Assembly (NCBI GenBank): GCA_025667525.1 | Contig: CM046876.1 | Coordinates: forward strand, 479,342,557-479,406,556 | Source: Glebionis coronaria | Lineage: Eukaryota; Streptophyta; Magnoliopsida; Asterales; Asteraceae | Length of the DNA stretch: 64,000 nt | Direction: 5' to 3' | Part shown: piece after piece, positions 11,083 through 20,723 of the stretch | Position numbering within the stretch: position 1 is the first letter of the stretch | Layout: every line of letters begins with the position of its first letter | Translations under genes and position numbers: made by a program | Notes under the pieces: model-generated | What the model saw: the letters and a program-made list of their open reading frames with translations, nothing else | What the model was told of the DNA's origin: nothing | Database searches by the model: none

Positions 11083-11102
11083 CCCCCCCCCCCCCCCCCC
11101 CC
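11083..11102 (-). repeat. G20 homopolymer inside N integrase
   Basis: Twenty consecutive C on the plus strand replace what should be a short glycine-coding stretch between GPFPVAAG and VKFLIVAM. The length breaks the reading frame or adds several glycines. It is either a real expansion or a sequencing or assembly error. Confidence 0.85.
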
Positions 11103-11179
11103 GCAGCTACAGGAAATGGTCCTGCAATGTCGATTCCCCACTTATAAAATGGCCATGGGGACGTGATAGGTGTAAGCTC

Positions 11180-13000
11180 CTACTGCGGGTGCCGCGGTAC
11201 TGGCCTATGCACTTGGCAATCATTGCACTTGCGAATCATATCGCGCGCGTCTCTGTGCATGGTAGGCCAATAATAACCTGTTCGTAAGGCTCTAGCTACC
11301 ACGGATCGTGGGCCTGCATGCATGCCGCACAACCCTTCGTGTATGTCACTGATTACGTAAGCTGCCTGTCGTGGTCCAACACACCGCAGCCACGGCTGCA
11401 AGAAAGAGCGCTTGTAAAGGATGCCTTCTCGAAGTTCAAAATGTTGCGACTTCCTTTTAATGCGCCTTGCTGCTTTTTCCTCGTCTGGAAGGGTCTCATT
11501 AGTCAAATAGTTGATGATTGGGGTCATCCACGTAGGTCCCTCCTCTTCAACTATAGCGGCAACCTCCCCTTCCGTTATAGATTTCTCCTTGAGTATTTCC
11601 ACCAAAACTTGTTTAGACAAGTGAGCGAAGCTCGTGGACGCGATCTTGCTAAGAGCGTCCGCTTTCTTGTTCTCGCCCCTTGGCACCTGCTTGATGGAAA
11701 ACTTACTGAAAGTCGCGATTAACGACTTGACCTTTTCCAAGTACCTGACCATGTTGTCCTCCTTAGCCACATACCCACCTAGAATATGGTTCGCGACAAG
11801 CCGTGAGTCCACGTAGGCCTCAAGGTTGCGGACTCCCATTCTAGCGGCGATTTTTAAACCCGCAATTAATGCTTCATATTCCGCTTCATTGTTGGTGGCC
11901 GTGAACTCGAAACGGAGGGCGTACGTGAATTCCATTCCTTCTGGATTTGTGAGGATGAGACCTGCCCCGGACCCGTCTGTACACGAGGATCCGTCCGTGA
12001 ATAGTACCCAAGGTTCCGTTGGGATCTCGTCTTGCTTAATGATTGGCTCTTCCTCATCCGGCTTCTCGATCAGGAAATCTGCCAAGATCTGGCCTTTAAC
12101 AGCCGTCCTTGGTCTGTAAGATATATTATGCCCCCCCAATAGGATGCTCCATTTTTCTAGCCTCCCTGCCACGTCCGGTCTAGAAATAACCTGCTTGATT
12201 GGCTGATCAGTAATAACCACAATTGGGTGCGCCTGAAAGTACCGGCGCAACCGCTTTGTAGCAAATACTAGTGCTAACACCAATTTTTCCATGGAGGAAT
12301 AATTCAACTCCGCCCCTTGTAGTGTTCTACTTATAAAGTAGACCGGAGTTTGTATTGTATCTCTATCCGTCATAAGTACCGCGCTTATTGCGCCATGAGT
12401 AGCTGAGAGATACATAATGAGTTCCTCCTTTGGCCGGGGAGCTACTAGCATAGGGAAAGATGCGAGATGCTGCTTGAGTTGGCAGAAAGCTTCCTCGGCT
12501 TCCTTCGTCCAACGGAAGTCTCCCTTTCTAATACACTTCTTGAGTGTCTTAAATAGGGGTAATGACTTCTTTGCGGATTTAGATAGGAATCTATTCAGCC
12601 CGGCTAACTTCCCATTCAGGGACTGCACCTCCTTCCGTGTTTGAGGGGACGGTAGTCGTATCACTGCATCCGTCTTCTCTGGGCAAGGTTTGATGCCATT
12701 TGGGTCAATCAAATATCCCAGGAACATTCCCTCAGTTGCTCCAAACGTACATTTCTTTGGATTTAACTTCATGTTAATCCTTCTCAGCGTGTCGAATGTC
12801 TCTTGGACATCCCGGAGAAGTGCCTCCTCCGTGTGGCTTTTTATCACCAAGTCATCAACATATACTTCCAGGTTGCGTCCTATTTGTGATTCAAAAGCTT
12901 TATCCACCAACCGCTGATATGTAGCGCCGGCGTTCTTCAATCCAAACGGCATTTTCGTATAGCAATATACGCCCTGGCTCGTATAGAACGCCGTTTTTTT
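11180..13000 (-). CDS. Element N RT (C-terminal), two RNase H domains, integrase zinc domain
   Basis: The frame opens in RT (KTAFYTSQGVYCYTKMPFG) and contains the YVDD catalytic box. A gypsy-type RNase H follows (GAELNYSSMEKLVLAL), although its first acidic site reads MYLSATHGAI, so it may be inactive. A second RNase H follows with FTDGSSCTDGSGAG, NNEAEYEAL, YVDSRLVANH and NKKADALS, the full acidic set. The integrase HHCC region ends CNDCQVHRPVPRHPQ, where TAG (11180-11182) stops translation; the codon context suggests CAG to TAG. The frame is offset from the upstream ORF by an A7 run at 12994-13000. Confidence 0.9.
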   Translation of the reverse strand, partial: KKTAFYTSQGVYCYTKMPFGLKNAGATYQRLVDKAFESQIGRNLEVYVDDLVIKSHTEEALLRDVQETFDTLRRINMKLNPKKCTFGATEGMFLGYLIDPNGIKPCPEKTDAVIRLPSPQTRKEVQSLNGKLAGLNRFLSKSAKKSLPLFKTLKKCIRKGDFRWTKEAEEAFCQLKQHLASFPMLVAPRPKEELIMYLSATHGAISAVLMTDRDTIQTPVYFISRTLQGAELNYSSMEKLVLALVFATKRLRRYFQAHPIVVITDQPIKQVISRPDVAGRLEKWSILLGGHNISYRPRTAVKGQILADFLIEKPDEEEPIIKQDEIPTEPWVLFTDGSSCTDGSGAGLILTNPEGMEFTYALRFEFTATNNEAEYEALIAGLKIAARMGVRNLEAYVDSRLVANHILGGYVAKEDNMVRYLEKVKSLIATFSKFSIKQVPRGENKKADALSKIASTSFAHLSKQVLVEILKEKSITEGEVAAIVEEEGPTWMTPIINYLTNETLPDEEKAARRIKRKSQHFELREGILYKRSFLQPWLRCVGPRQAAYVISDIHEGLCGMHAGPRSVVARALRTGYYWPTMHRDARDMIRKCNDCQVHRPVPRHPQ

Positions 13001-14372
13001 CTGCATCCTCCTCCGCCATCTGGATTTGTTGATACCCTTTATATGAATCCAAGAAGCAATTTAAAGGATATCCACACAAGGACTCCACCTTCCAGTCGAT
13101 TTCTGGTAACGGGTAACAGTCCTGTGGGCAGGCCTTGTTTAGATCCGTGAAATCCACACACATGCGCCAACTTCCGTCATGTTTCTTGACCATGACCGGA
13201 TTAGATAGCCACTCGTGGTAGTATACCTCGCGCATGATGCCTGCGTCCACTAGTTTCCGTACCTCCTCCAGTATCACTTGGCTGCGCTCGGGCGCCTGGC
13301 CGCGCTTCTTTTGCTTAACGGGTTGGTACCCTTGGCGGATCTGGAGCTTATGTTCTGCTATCGCGCGTGGCACGCCTGTCATATGCTTTGGCTCCCATGC
13401 AAATATATCTAGGTTTGCACTCAAGAGAGAGCACATGGCCCTTTTTCCGCTATCCGAGAGCGCCCCTCCTATGGATACCTCCTGTTTCGGATAGTCGGGG
13501 TGAATTGCTACCTTCCAATTGGGAGGTGGTGATCCATCCTTGGGTGGAACAGGTGGAGCCGGTGTTGTCACGGTATGACACTCGGATGTTGGTATGACTG
13601 TGTTGTAAATAGTAACAATTCCCCCCTCAACGGGGAATTTGATCATTCCGTGTGCCGTAGAGGGTACTGCCCGGATAGCCAAAATGCCTGGTCTGCCTAT
13701 GATCCCATTATACGGAGAGTGTGAGCGTATCACCATGAAGTTCATCCATGTCGTAGTGGAATGTTCTTCATTCCCAATGGTGACAAGCAAACGCAATTGC
13801 CCTATCGGCCAGATAGTGTCTCCACTAAAGCCAGTAAGCGGCGACGTGGCCGGTACTAATTGGCTTCTTATTTCTGGGCATAACTGCACAAAACAGTGTT
13901 CATACAGTACCTCTGCTGACGATCCTCCATCCACATACATGCGACGAACGTTGTGTGTTCCAATGCTTATCTCAATAGTGAGAGGTGCATCAATCACATC
14001 GCTTGCTGTGATGGGAGGGAATGAGATTTCCCTGCCGCGTGAAAATTTTTGGCCAACTTTCTGCCTCGTGCGGCGCTGTCTGGATTGGATCATGTATATG
14101 GTCGAAGGCTTGTCCTTTTGGGGATCCTTCTTATCATACTTCTTGTTGTTGTCTTTTCCGTCCTTCCAATCCTTAACTAGGTGCTTGAGTTTGCCTGATT
14201 TGATCAGCGACTCAATATGCTTCTTGAGCTGGATACACTCCTCCGTGCCGTGTCCTTTGTCATTATGGAACTCGCAGAAGCGACTTCCTTGCCGACGTTC
14301 CGGGGGAGTGGTCATTGGGGGAGGCCTTGGAAAGTTCGCCCCTTCAGTCAGCAAGATCTCCCGGTAGGACAT
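12994..14372 (-). CDS. Element N Gag zinc region, protease and RT N-terminal part
   Basis: From the N-terminus it contains FCEFHNDKGHGTEECIQLK (a C-x2-H...H-x4-C zinc-binding pattern of Tat Gag proteins), a protease with MYVDGGSSAEVLYEHC, and the RT palm beginning WRMCVDFTDLNKACP and continuing YKGYQQIQMAEEDAEK. After that the frame is lost at an A7 run (T7 at 12994-13000); the RT continues in the next frame. The N-terminal frame should join Gag, but one base appears missing at the G5 tract 14378-14382. Without these two length changes gag to RT would be one frame. Confidence 0.88.
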
Positions 14373-14374
14373 CT

Positions 14375-15961
14375 TTAGGGGGTGAACTTATCGTCCGACC
14401 GTCCGCCTTTGCTTTGGCTCTTATAGTCTGAGCCCTTGTTATTGTTCTGATTACCTTGACCGCCCGACTGTCTCCGGGACTGGTCATTTGACCGGTACCC
14501 ATTTCCTCGGGATGGGTAGGCCGCGGCAACAACTGTTTCTCCCTCTATGAAATTTCTGACCCTTTCCATGAGGTCATCATATCTCTCTGGACGCTTGTCA
14601 TTGAGGAGCCTGATCAATTCTCTGTCTGTTATGGCGTGCATGTAGTCAGAGATCTTCAGGAGCTCCGGCATGGTTCTCGTGCGCGTGCACTCATCATTGA
14701 AGCGTTCAGTGAAGGCTTCTGTGGACTCCCCCGGCCGTTGCTTGACAGTTGCCAATGAGACCGGATCTCTATTATACTTCTTCCTTTGAGTATAATTATT
14801 CTCAAAGGCAGTGCGTAGTTCCGTGAAACTATCAATGCTCCGTGGAGGGAGTGCCTCAAACCAGTCGCGGGCATTTCCGATCAAGGTTGAATTGAACATT
14901 TGGCACCATATGGGCATGGGCCATCGCTCAATTTTAGCCTGTGTATCAAATATTTTGAGGTGATCCACAGGATCACCGGACCCATCGTAAGTCTTGATAC
15001 ACGCTGGCATGCGACGTTTGGTGTCCTTAGAATAGTTCCGTATGCGGAGGGTGAACGGGTCTTCCTTGGGATCCGCCCATGGTCGGGTGAGCCTAGGGTC
15101 ATCCCATGGTTCACACCATGGACGCGAGAGATCCTCTGCTTCCGTATCTCGGTAGTAAGGGCCACCATAATACTCCTCATTGTTTGGTGGTGGAGGGGTG
15201 CGCCTAGGCCGGCGGCGCTTAGGCGGATGGTCATCTGAGTCCTCCCCAGACGGATCTGGGGACGGTGGTGGTGCCCCATCTTTTGAATAGGGACCACTTT
15301 TTTGAGACGAACCAGGAGCCTTTCTCCCAGTGTTCATTCTGTCCCACACACTCCGGCGGCGTGCGGTTCTGGCCAGCTCTCGATCTGGCCGTTTGGGTGA
15401 ACCATCCGACCTTTCTCCTTCTCGCGATTGCACTAGTTCCTGTACGAGGCGATCCCCTATGCGTTCAAACACGTTCCGGGGTTGAGGAATTTCCTCAAAG
15501 GTGCCCTGTTCCTGAGGTCGAGCTCTCCTTTTTCTCTGAATTTGGGAGGAGGTGATTGGTCCGGTGTCGCCAAAGTTGAGCCTGGATTGGAGGTTCCTCC
15601 CCAGATTCAACCTCGATGCGATTCCCGGGACAATCCTATCGAAGTTCTGTGTGAGAACTCGCGTAAGATCCTCCTCGCTGAGTGGTAGGGCCTCTACCTC
15701 TTCCTCTATCGATAGTCTGCGCGGCTCCTTGTTAGGAGGGTTGGGCGCACTCCCTGGGTTCGGATTGTCCAGGGTTGAGGTAGGTGGGGGCGTTGTGGAG
15801 ATCGTGCTCGTTACCCCCAAGGGCTGGAAGCCGCTACGGTTGCCCGATCCGCCTGCAAGGCGGCTAGGTGATTGGGTGGGGATGAGTATCCCTTCCCCTT
15901 GGGACTTCCGGTTTCCAGGATTCACATTCCTGGGATTGGCTTGCTGATGCCCTTTCGTCAT
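14375..15961 (-). CDS. Element N Gag
   Basis: The product has 528 residues. The N-terminal 300 residues are basic and proline-rich, with RRSVWDRMNTGRK. The capsid-like core spans about residues 310-470, with CIKTYDGSGDPVDHLKIFD, WCQMFNSTLIGNARDWFEAL and VKQRPGESTEAFTERF, the pattern of the retrotransposon Gag family. The tail is G/N/Q-rich. It stops at TAA after DDKFTP because one C is missing from a short C run; the following frame carries the zinc-binding part. The start ATG at 15961 is the first in frame and lies about 40 bp inside the primer site. Confidence 0.88.
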   Translation of the reverse strand: MTKGHQQANPRNVNPGNRKSQGEGILIPTQSPSRLAGGSGNRSGFQPLGVTSTISTTPPPTSTLDNPNPGSAPNPPNKEPRRLSIEEEVEALPLSEEDLTRVLTQNFDRIVPGIASRLNLGRNLQSRLNFGDTGPITSSQIQRKRRARPQEQGTFEEIPQPRNVFERIGDRLVQELVQSREGERSDGSPKRPDRELARTARRRSVWDRMNTGRKAPGSSQKSGPYSKDGAPPPSPDPSGEDSDDHPPKRRRPRRTPPPPNNEEYYGGPYYRDTEAEDLSRPWCEPWDDPRLTRPWADPKEDPFTLRIRNYSKDTKRRMPACIKTYDGSGDPVDHLKIFDTQAKIERWPMPIWCQMFNSTLIGNARDWFEALPPRSIDSFTELRTAFENNYTQRKKYNRDPVSLATVKQRPGESTEAFTERFNDECTRTRTMPELLKISDYMHAITDRELIRLLNDKRPERYDDLMERVRNFIEGETVVAAAYPSRGNGYRSNDQSRRQSGGQGNQNNNKGSDYKSQSKGGRSDDKFTP

Positions 15962-16003
15962 TGGAATTTGAGATGAGGTTTTGTTCTAGCTTAGTGTTAT
16001 GGG

Positions 16004-16020
16004 CCCCATGGATGGCGCCA
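16004..16020 (-). promoter_or_regulatory. Element N primer binding site
   Basis: Read on the minus strand, TGGCGCCATCCATGGGG lies 3 nt after the end of the 5' LTR. The TGGCGCC start is common in Tat-clade primer sites. The exact tRNA cannot be fixed by eye. Confidence 0.65.
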
Positions 16021-16023
16021 ACT

Positions 16024-16594
16024 TGTTGATGCAAAAGTTGGTTGATCCTTGCTAGACCCGAATTAGGCTTGATTCGGGTTGGCTGGGCTCCGGCTCCTGC
16101 ACCAAGTGAATCTTTTGGTTGGGATCCTGCACACTAAACAACACGCGTTAGGCTTACTGTGGGAATGTTTCCCACGATTAGACTTCGGCGTGAGAGTAAG
16201 TAATTGATTTAGGGTTTATGTGAGTTTAGAGTACAAGTCGTAATACCTTTGTGGAACGCTTGGGGGTTCCTTTTATAGGCAGTGAAACCCTAGTGGGCTT
16301 CCACTGATGCTTCGGCCCCAAGGAAGAGATAATCACTAGAATTTAGAATGATTGTTATCTTCTAATCTTGGTAGTGAATATCCTCTCTCATTGGGATAAA
16401 GATACTCCAGACAGAATATGATTCTGTCTAATCTTATGTCGGCCGCACTGGGCCGTGGGCCGCACACATGTGCGATTACTGTTCACTCAAGCCCATAAGC
16501 CTGAATGACATTTATCCACCCATCTGTGATGAACCGGATACGGGTAGTACCCGTGGGCCGGGCTCATGACCCGGTTGGGGACTATACGTCATCA
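16024..16594 (-). repeat. Element N 5' LTR
   Basis: This is the 571-bp partner of 5657-6227. TATAAAAG at 16277-16270 (minus) would start the genomic RNA. The right edge meets GTGCC at 16595-16599. Confidence 0.93.
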
Positions 16595-19500
16595 GTGCCT
16601 TAGTTAGCTTATCCTTAAGAAGATTGAAGGCTTCGAGACACTCTTTAGAAAAGATAAAAGGAGTATCTTTTTCCAAGAGGTGGGTCATCGGGCGAGCGAT
16701 TTTAGAGAAATCCTGAATGAATCGTCGATAGAAGCCCGCATGACCCAGAAAACTTCTCACACCCTTCACGGTTGAAGGTGGAGGTAATTTGGCTATGACA
16801 TCTACTTTAGCACGGTCGACTTCAAGACCAGCTTTAGAGATTTTGTGTCCTAGCACAATGCCTTCTTTTACCATAAAATGGCATTTTTCCCAATTCAGAA
16901 CAAGGCGAGTGTCTTCGCACCGCTTAAGCATACGTTCCAAATTGGCAAGGCAAGAAGAGAAGGAATCCCCAAAGACCGAGAAATCATCCATGAAGACTTC
17001 CATGGTTTGCTCAACCATGTCATGGAAGATAGCCAACATGCACCTTTGGAAAGTCCCGGGGGCATTGCATAAGCCAAAAGGCATCCTTTTGTAAGCAAAT
17101 GTGCCATAGGGACAAGTGAATGTTGTCTTCTCTTGATCTTGGGGATCGATGGGTATTTGGAAATAACCCGAGAAACCATCAAGAAAGCAGTAATATTCAT
17201 TACCCGCTAAACGTTCAAGCATTTGGTCCATAAAAGGTAGAGGGAAATGATCCTTTCTCGTGGCATCATTGAGTTTGCGGTAGTCTATACAAACTCTCCA
17301 CCCAGTAACGAGACGGGTAGGAATCAACTCGTTGTTGTGATTAGGCACAACGGTAATTCCGCCTTTCTTAGGCACATAATGGACTGGACTAACCCATGGT
17401 GAATCCGAAATAGGGTAAATCATACCCGCATCAAGAAGTTTGATAACCTCTTTTTTGATGACTTCATGGATTTTAGGATTCACCCTTCGTTGGCTTTGAA
17501 TTGTGGGCTTAAAGTCGTCCTCCATGAGAATTTTATGTGTGCAAAAGTGAGGATCAATTCCGCGGATGTCAGAGATTTTCCAAGCGATAGCTCTTTTATG
17601 CTTCTTCAACACGGCAATGAGTCGGGCTTTTTCTTCTTCTTGCTGGTCCTTCGCGATGATGACCGGTAACTTCTCGTCGTCTTCTAGGAAAACGTACTCA
17701 AGATGAGGAGGTAGGTCCTTAAGCTCAAGAGTAGGAGGATCCTCAATAGATGGTGTAACTAACGATGGATCATCATTAGTCACCTCTTTAGGAGAGGAAG
17801 GAGGAAACGGGTCCTCATTGAGAAGTCTCTCAATAGTACGAATGTCTTCATCCCAATCGGTGGACAAATTATCATACTTAATATCAAGAGGACCCAAGCT
17901 CGCTTCGAAATCATCCAAGTCACTTTCTCCAAAAGGAGTCAATGCCGGAGCAATTGAGGCAACGATCTCAACATTGGGTAGAGAAGAAAGAGTACTTTTG
18001 CAAGCATCATGAAAATGTTCTTCACAAGCCTCATCGAGAACATCAATAGCATTAACACTCTCATATGAATAAGGTTGCTTAGAAATCTTACCCATGTTGA
18101 AGACAATTTTATCGTCACCAACTCTCATGATTATTTCGCCAGCGGCTACATCAATGAGAGTGCGACCGGTCCTCAGGAAGGGACGTCCAACGATTAATGG
18201 AACACGAGGATCCATCTCGTAGTCAACGACAACAAAATCCGCCGGGAAGGTGAATTTGTCAACGCCAACAAAGACATCTTCGGCTATCCCCACTGGATAA
18301 GCAACCGTACGGTTGGTTAATTCCAAAGTCATTTTGGTGAGGACTAGCTCGGGGAGAGATAATTGCTTCCAAACACTTAAAGGCATTAAGTTTATACTGG
18401 CACCCAGATCGGCTAGGGCCATGCAATTCTCTACTCCCGGGAAGTTGCAAGGAATCAAGAAGCGACCCGGATCACCAAGTTTGGTGGGCAATTTCCTTAA
18501 GAGCACTGCGGAGCAGTTCTCATTAAGTTGGGTCTGAGCAATGTCAAGAAGCTTATCCTTGTCACTTAGAAGATCTTTAAACATCTTAGCGTATTTGGGC
18601 ATGTGAGCGAGAGCCTCGGCAAAGGAGATGTTAAAATTCAATTGTTTAAATATTTTGAGAAAGTTAGAAACTTGAATATCATCCTTGATCTTTTGCTTCT
18701 CTTTCCTCAACATTGAAGGATAAGGTATATTGGATGAAGAAGAAGGCTTTAGGGGAATAGGGTCACTCACAACCACGGGTGGTGGGGAAATGGGGATAGA
18801 AGGTGGAGGAGGTGAGGAAAGTTGCTCTGTTTCCTTGTTCACAATCACGGGTGGAGGTGTAGGAAGCTCGGGTTCCGTATAACCTTTTCCACTACGTGTA
18901 GTGATTGCTTTCATCTCCCCTCTTGGGTTCGCAACAGTATTACTCGGAAGAGTACCCGAAGAAGAGGGTTGATTACCTTGGATGAGCGAACCAATCATAT
19001 CACGAATGTTAAGCGCTTGAGTGCTGAAAGAATCTCTAAGGTCGACACGGATCTCATTGCTTTGTTTTGCCATATCATTCCTTAGCGCAGCTCGAATATC
19101 GTTCCCTTGTTTCGCCATTTCGCCCTTCAAGTTGATGACTTGACTCTGAAGATTCGTCACCAGCTCCCGATTAGTCTTCATGAACGTCTCGACGTCTGGA
19201 CTTACTGCCATCGGTTGATTGAGAGGTGGAGCTTGGTAAGCTTGAGAATTTCCTTGAGTTGGGTATGGGTTTCTTTGGGATTGATATTGATTGTTAGCAC
19301 GAGGTTGGGATTGGTTGTTTTGGTTATAGCTTTGTTGTTGGTTTTGGTTGGTAGGAGGGAAACCAGGTGGAGCAAGATAGTTATTGGAACGATAACTTAG
19401 CAAGCTACGGTCTCCTTGAGGGCGAGCTTGATAGCCTCCCGTGAGATAAGTACCGTAAGCTGCGTTAACGTTTTCAGAAAATTTGCCTTGGGTAGAAGGA

Positions 19501-19868
19501 CAATCATTGTAAGAATGAGGACCACCACATGTGTCACAAGAAATAGCAACGGCTTTAGCTTGTTGAAAGTGGTTTGTGGCCATGGCCATGAAATTCTTGT
19601 TCATCTCAGCGAGTTGTCGAGAAATTTCAGTCATCTCAGGATTGGAGGTAGTAGAAGAAACATTGACTCTCGAGTTAGATCTTGAGGATGCGGATGAATC
19701 CCAATTCTTGTGGTGAGTAGTCATGTTTTCAATCAACTCTCGATACTCCTCCGGTCTCCTTTTCGTAAAAGTACCACCGGCGGCGGCATTGATCGTGTCA
19801 CGATCATGAAAAGTGAGACCATTGTAGAAGGTGTCAATGAGAGTAACAGGGAGCATATTGTGATTTGG
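16595..19868 (-). CDS. Element A Gag C-terminus, protease and RT
   Basis: In order it contains the end of the Gag core (LIDTFYNGLTFHDRDTINA), a zinc knuckle CDTCGGPHSYNDC, an N/Q-rich segment (NQNQQQSYNQNNQSQ), the protease site ALADLGASINLMP (Asp near residue 483 counted from M at 19856), the linker [19 protein letters not shown], and RT with [19 protein letters not shown] and the FMDD box at 16994-16983. It ends at LLKDKLTKA, where N is inserted. The RNase H and integrase continue at 5656-3877. The frame is the same as that of the upstream Gag part; only the TGA at 19869-19871 separates them. It is closely similar to the C polyprotein. Confidence 0.92.
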
Positions 19869-20471
19869 TCAGCGGTCGATCAAATCATTGTATCGTTCCC
19901 AAGCATCGAAGAGCGATTCATCATTGTCTTGCATGAATCCACTGATTTGGTTCCGAAGGCTAGTGACCATGGATGGTGGGAAGTAGCGCGACAAAAAGCG
20001 TTGAGTCATGTCATTCCACGTATGAATAGAATTCTTCGGGAGACGGTCAAACCATTTTTCGGCATGGTGAGAAAGAGAGTGGGGAAAAAGTTGAAGGCGA
20101 AGGTCATCCATAGAAACACCGGGGCACTTCATGCTTTGGGTAATGGTAATGAATTTGTCGAGGTGTTTGTTGGCATCATCATCCGGAATTCCGAGAAATG
20201 GGTTAGTTTGCACTTGTTGGATCATGTGATGCTTCAACGAAAACTCCTGAGCCGTGACGTGCATTGGCGCAATCGGGCCTCCGCGTCCGTTCATGGTGGG
20301 TTGAAACAATTCCTCCATTGTCCGTAAATCAAGTAGGAGGACATTGTTGTTGTTGTTGTTGTTGTTGTTTAAATTGGGTTGAGGTGGGTTGTTATTGTTG
20401 TTATTAACACCAGCCATATCTAGATCTTCACGAGTCTTGGGCTCAGAATAGTTCGAAGATCTAGTATGCAT
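19869..20471 (-). CDS. Element A Gag N-terminal part, ended by a nonsense codon
   Basis: It starts MHTRSSNYSEPKTRED, matching the MRTR and MQTR starts of B and C. An N-rich stretch (encoded by a GTT/GTN repeat at 20342-20370) precedes the capsid-like core with HAEKWFDRLPKNSIHTWNDM and RFLSRYFPPSM. It ends after DLIDR at a TGA that replaces the cysteine codon found at this place in C (ECPHHGF) and B (QCPHHGF). The downstream sequence PNHN-MLPVTLID stays in frame, so this is a single-base lesion. Confidence 0.9.
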   Translation of the reverse strand: MHTRSSNYSEPKTREDLDMAGVNNNNNNPPQPNLNNNNNNNNNVLLLDLRTMEELFQPTMNGRGGPIAPMHVTAQEFSLKHHMIQQVQTNPFLGIPDDDANKHLDKFITITQSMKCPGVSMDDLRLQLFPHSLSHHAEKWFDRLPKNSIHTWNDMTQRFLSRYFPPSMVTSLRNQISGFMQDNDESLFDAWERYNDLIDR

Positions 20472-20704
20472 ACACCTGCAGAAGAAAAATATACACAGAG
20501 AATATCTATATAATATTTTTGGTGCAAAACCTTTTGGAAAAGAATTGCTTTTAATGATTTTTTAAATGTTTTTGTATTTTTGAAGAGTTTTATATTTTTT
20601 TTTGGATTTTTGAAAATTTTTTAAAGCAAGGAAAATAACGTTCAAAGAACGGATCCCAAAATTCAATGCGTCTCTCACTAGAAACCATTAATCTTAACGA
20701 AAAG
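20472..20704 (-). other. Element A leader between primer site and gag
   Basis: About 230 bp of A/T-rich sequence with T-runs on the plus strand and no ORF. The short leader contrasts with the roughly 750-bp leader of C. Confidence 0.6.
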
Positions 20705-20722
20705 AGCCAGCAGCGGCGCCAT
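20705..20722 (-). promoter_or_regulatory. Element A primer binding site
   Basis: On the minus strand TGGCGCCGCTGCTGGCTC follows the 5' LTR within one or two bases. It resembles the Asp-tRNA complement TGGCGCCGTTGCCGGGG used by Athila elements, with a few mismatches. Confidence 0.7.
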
Positions 20723-20723
20723 T

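Larger units (their letters stand above)
5657..16594 (-). mobile_element. Element N: Tat/Retand-type Ty3/gypsy retrotransposon nested in A
   Basis: The element is 10.94 kb, with 571-bp LTRs beginning TGATGACG and ending GCATCAACA in the element's sense and flanked by GTGCC. The primer site starts TGGCGCC, and a purine tract (GACTGGGGGGACA) abuts the 3' LTR. Gag, a DGGSS protease, YVDD RT, a gypsy RNase H followed by a second RNase H, and integrase lie in that order; the double RNase H is a known mark of the Tat clade. An accessory spliced gene lies on the opposite strand between integrase and the 3' LTR. Several frameshifts and a nonsense codon break gag-pol. Confidence 0.92.

Noticed and set aside
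12994..13000. Programmed frameshift at the A7 run in N RT
   Set aside because: It lies inside the RT palm domain rather than between products, and the other breaks in N are also at homopolymers. Mutation or sequence error is simpler.
13639..14367. 242-codon plus-strand ORF in N
   Set aside because: It lies opposite the protease and zinc-binding region of N and shows no domain of its own.
16512..16594. End of the long minus-strand frame of A
   Set aside because: These codons belong to the N LTR and are translated only because the insertion happens to keep the frame open for a short distance.
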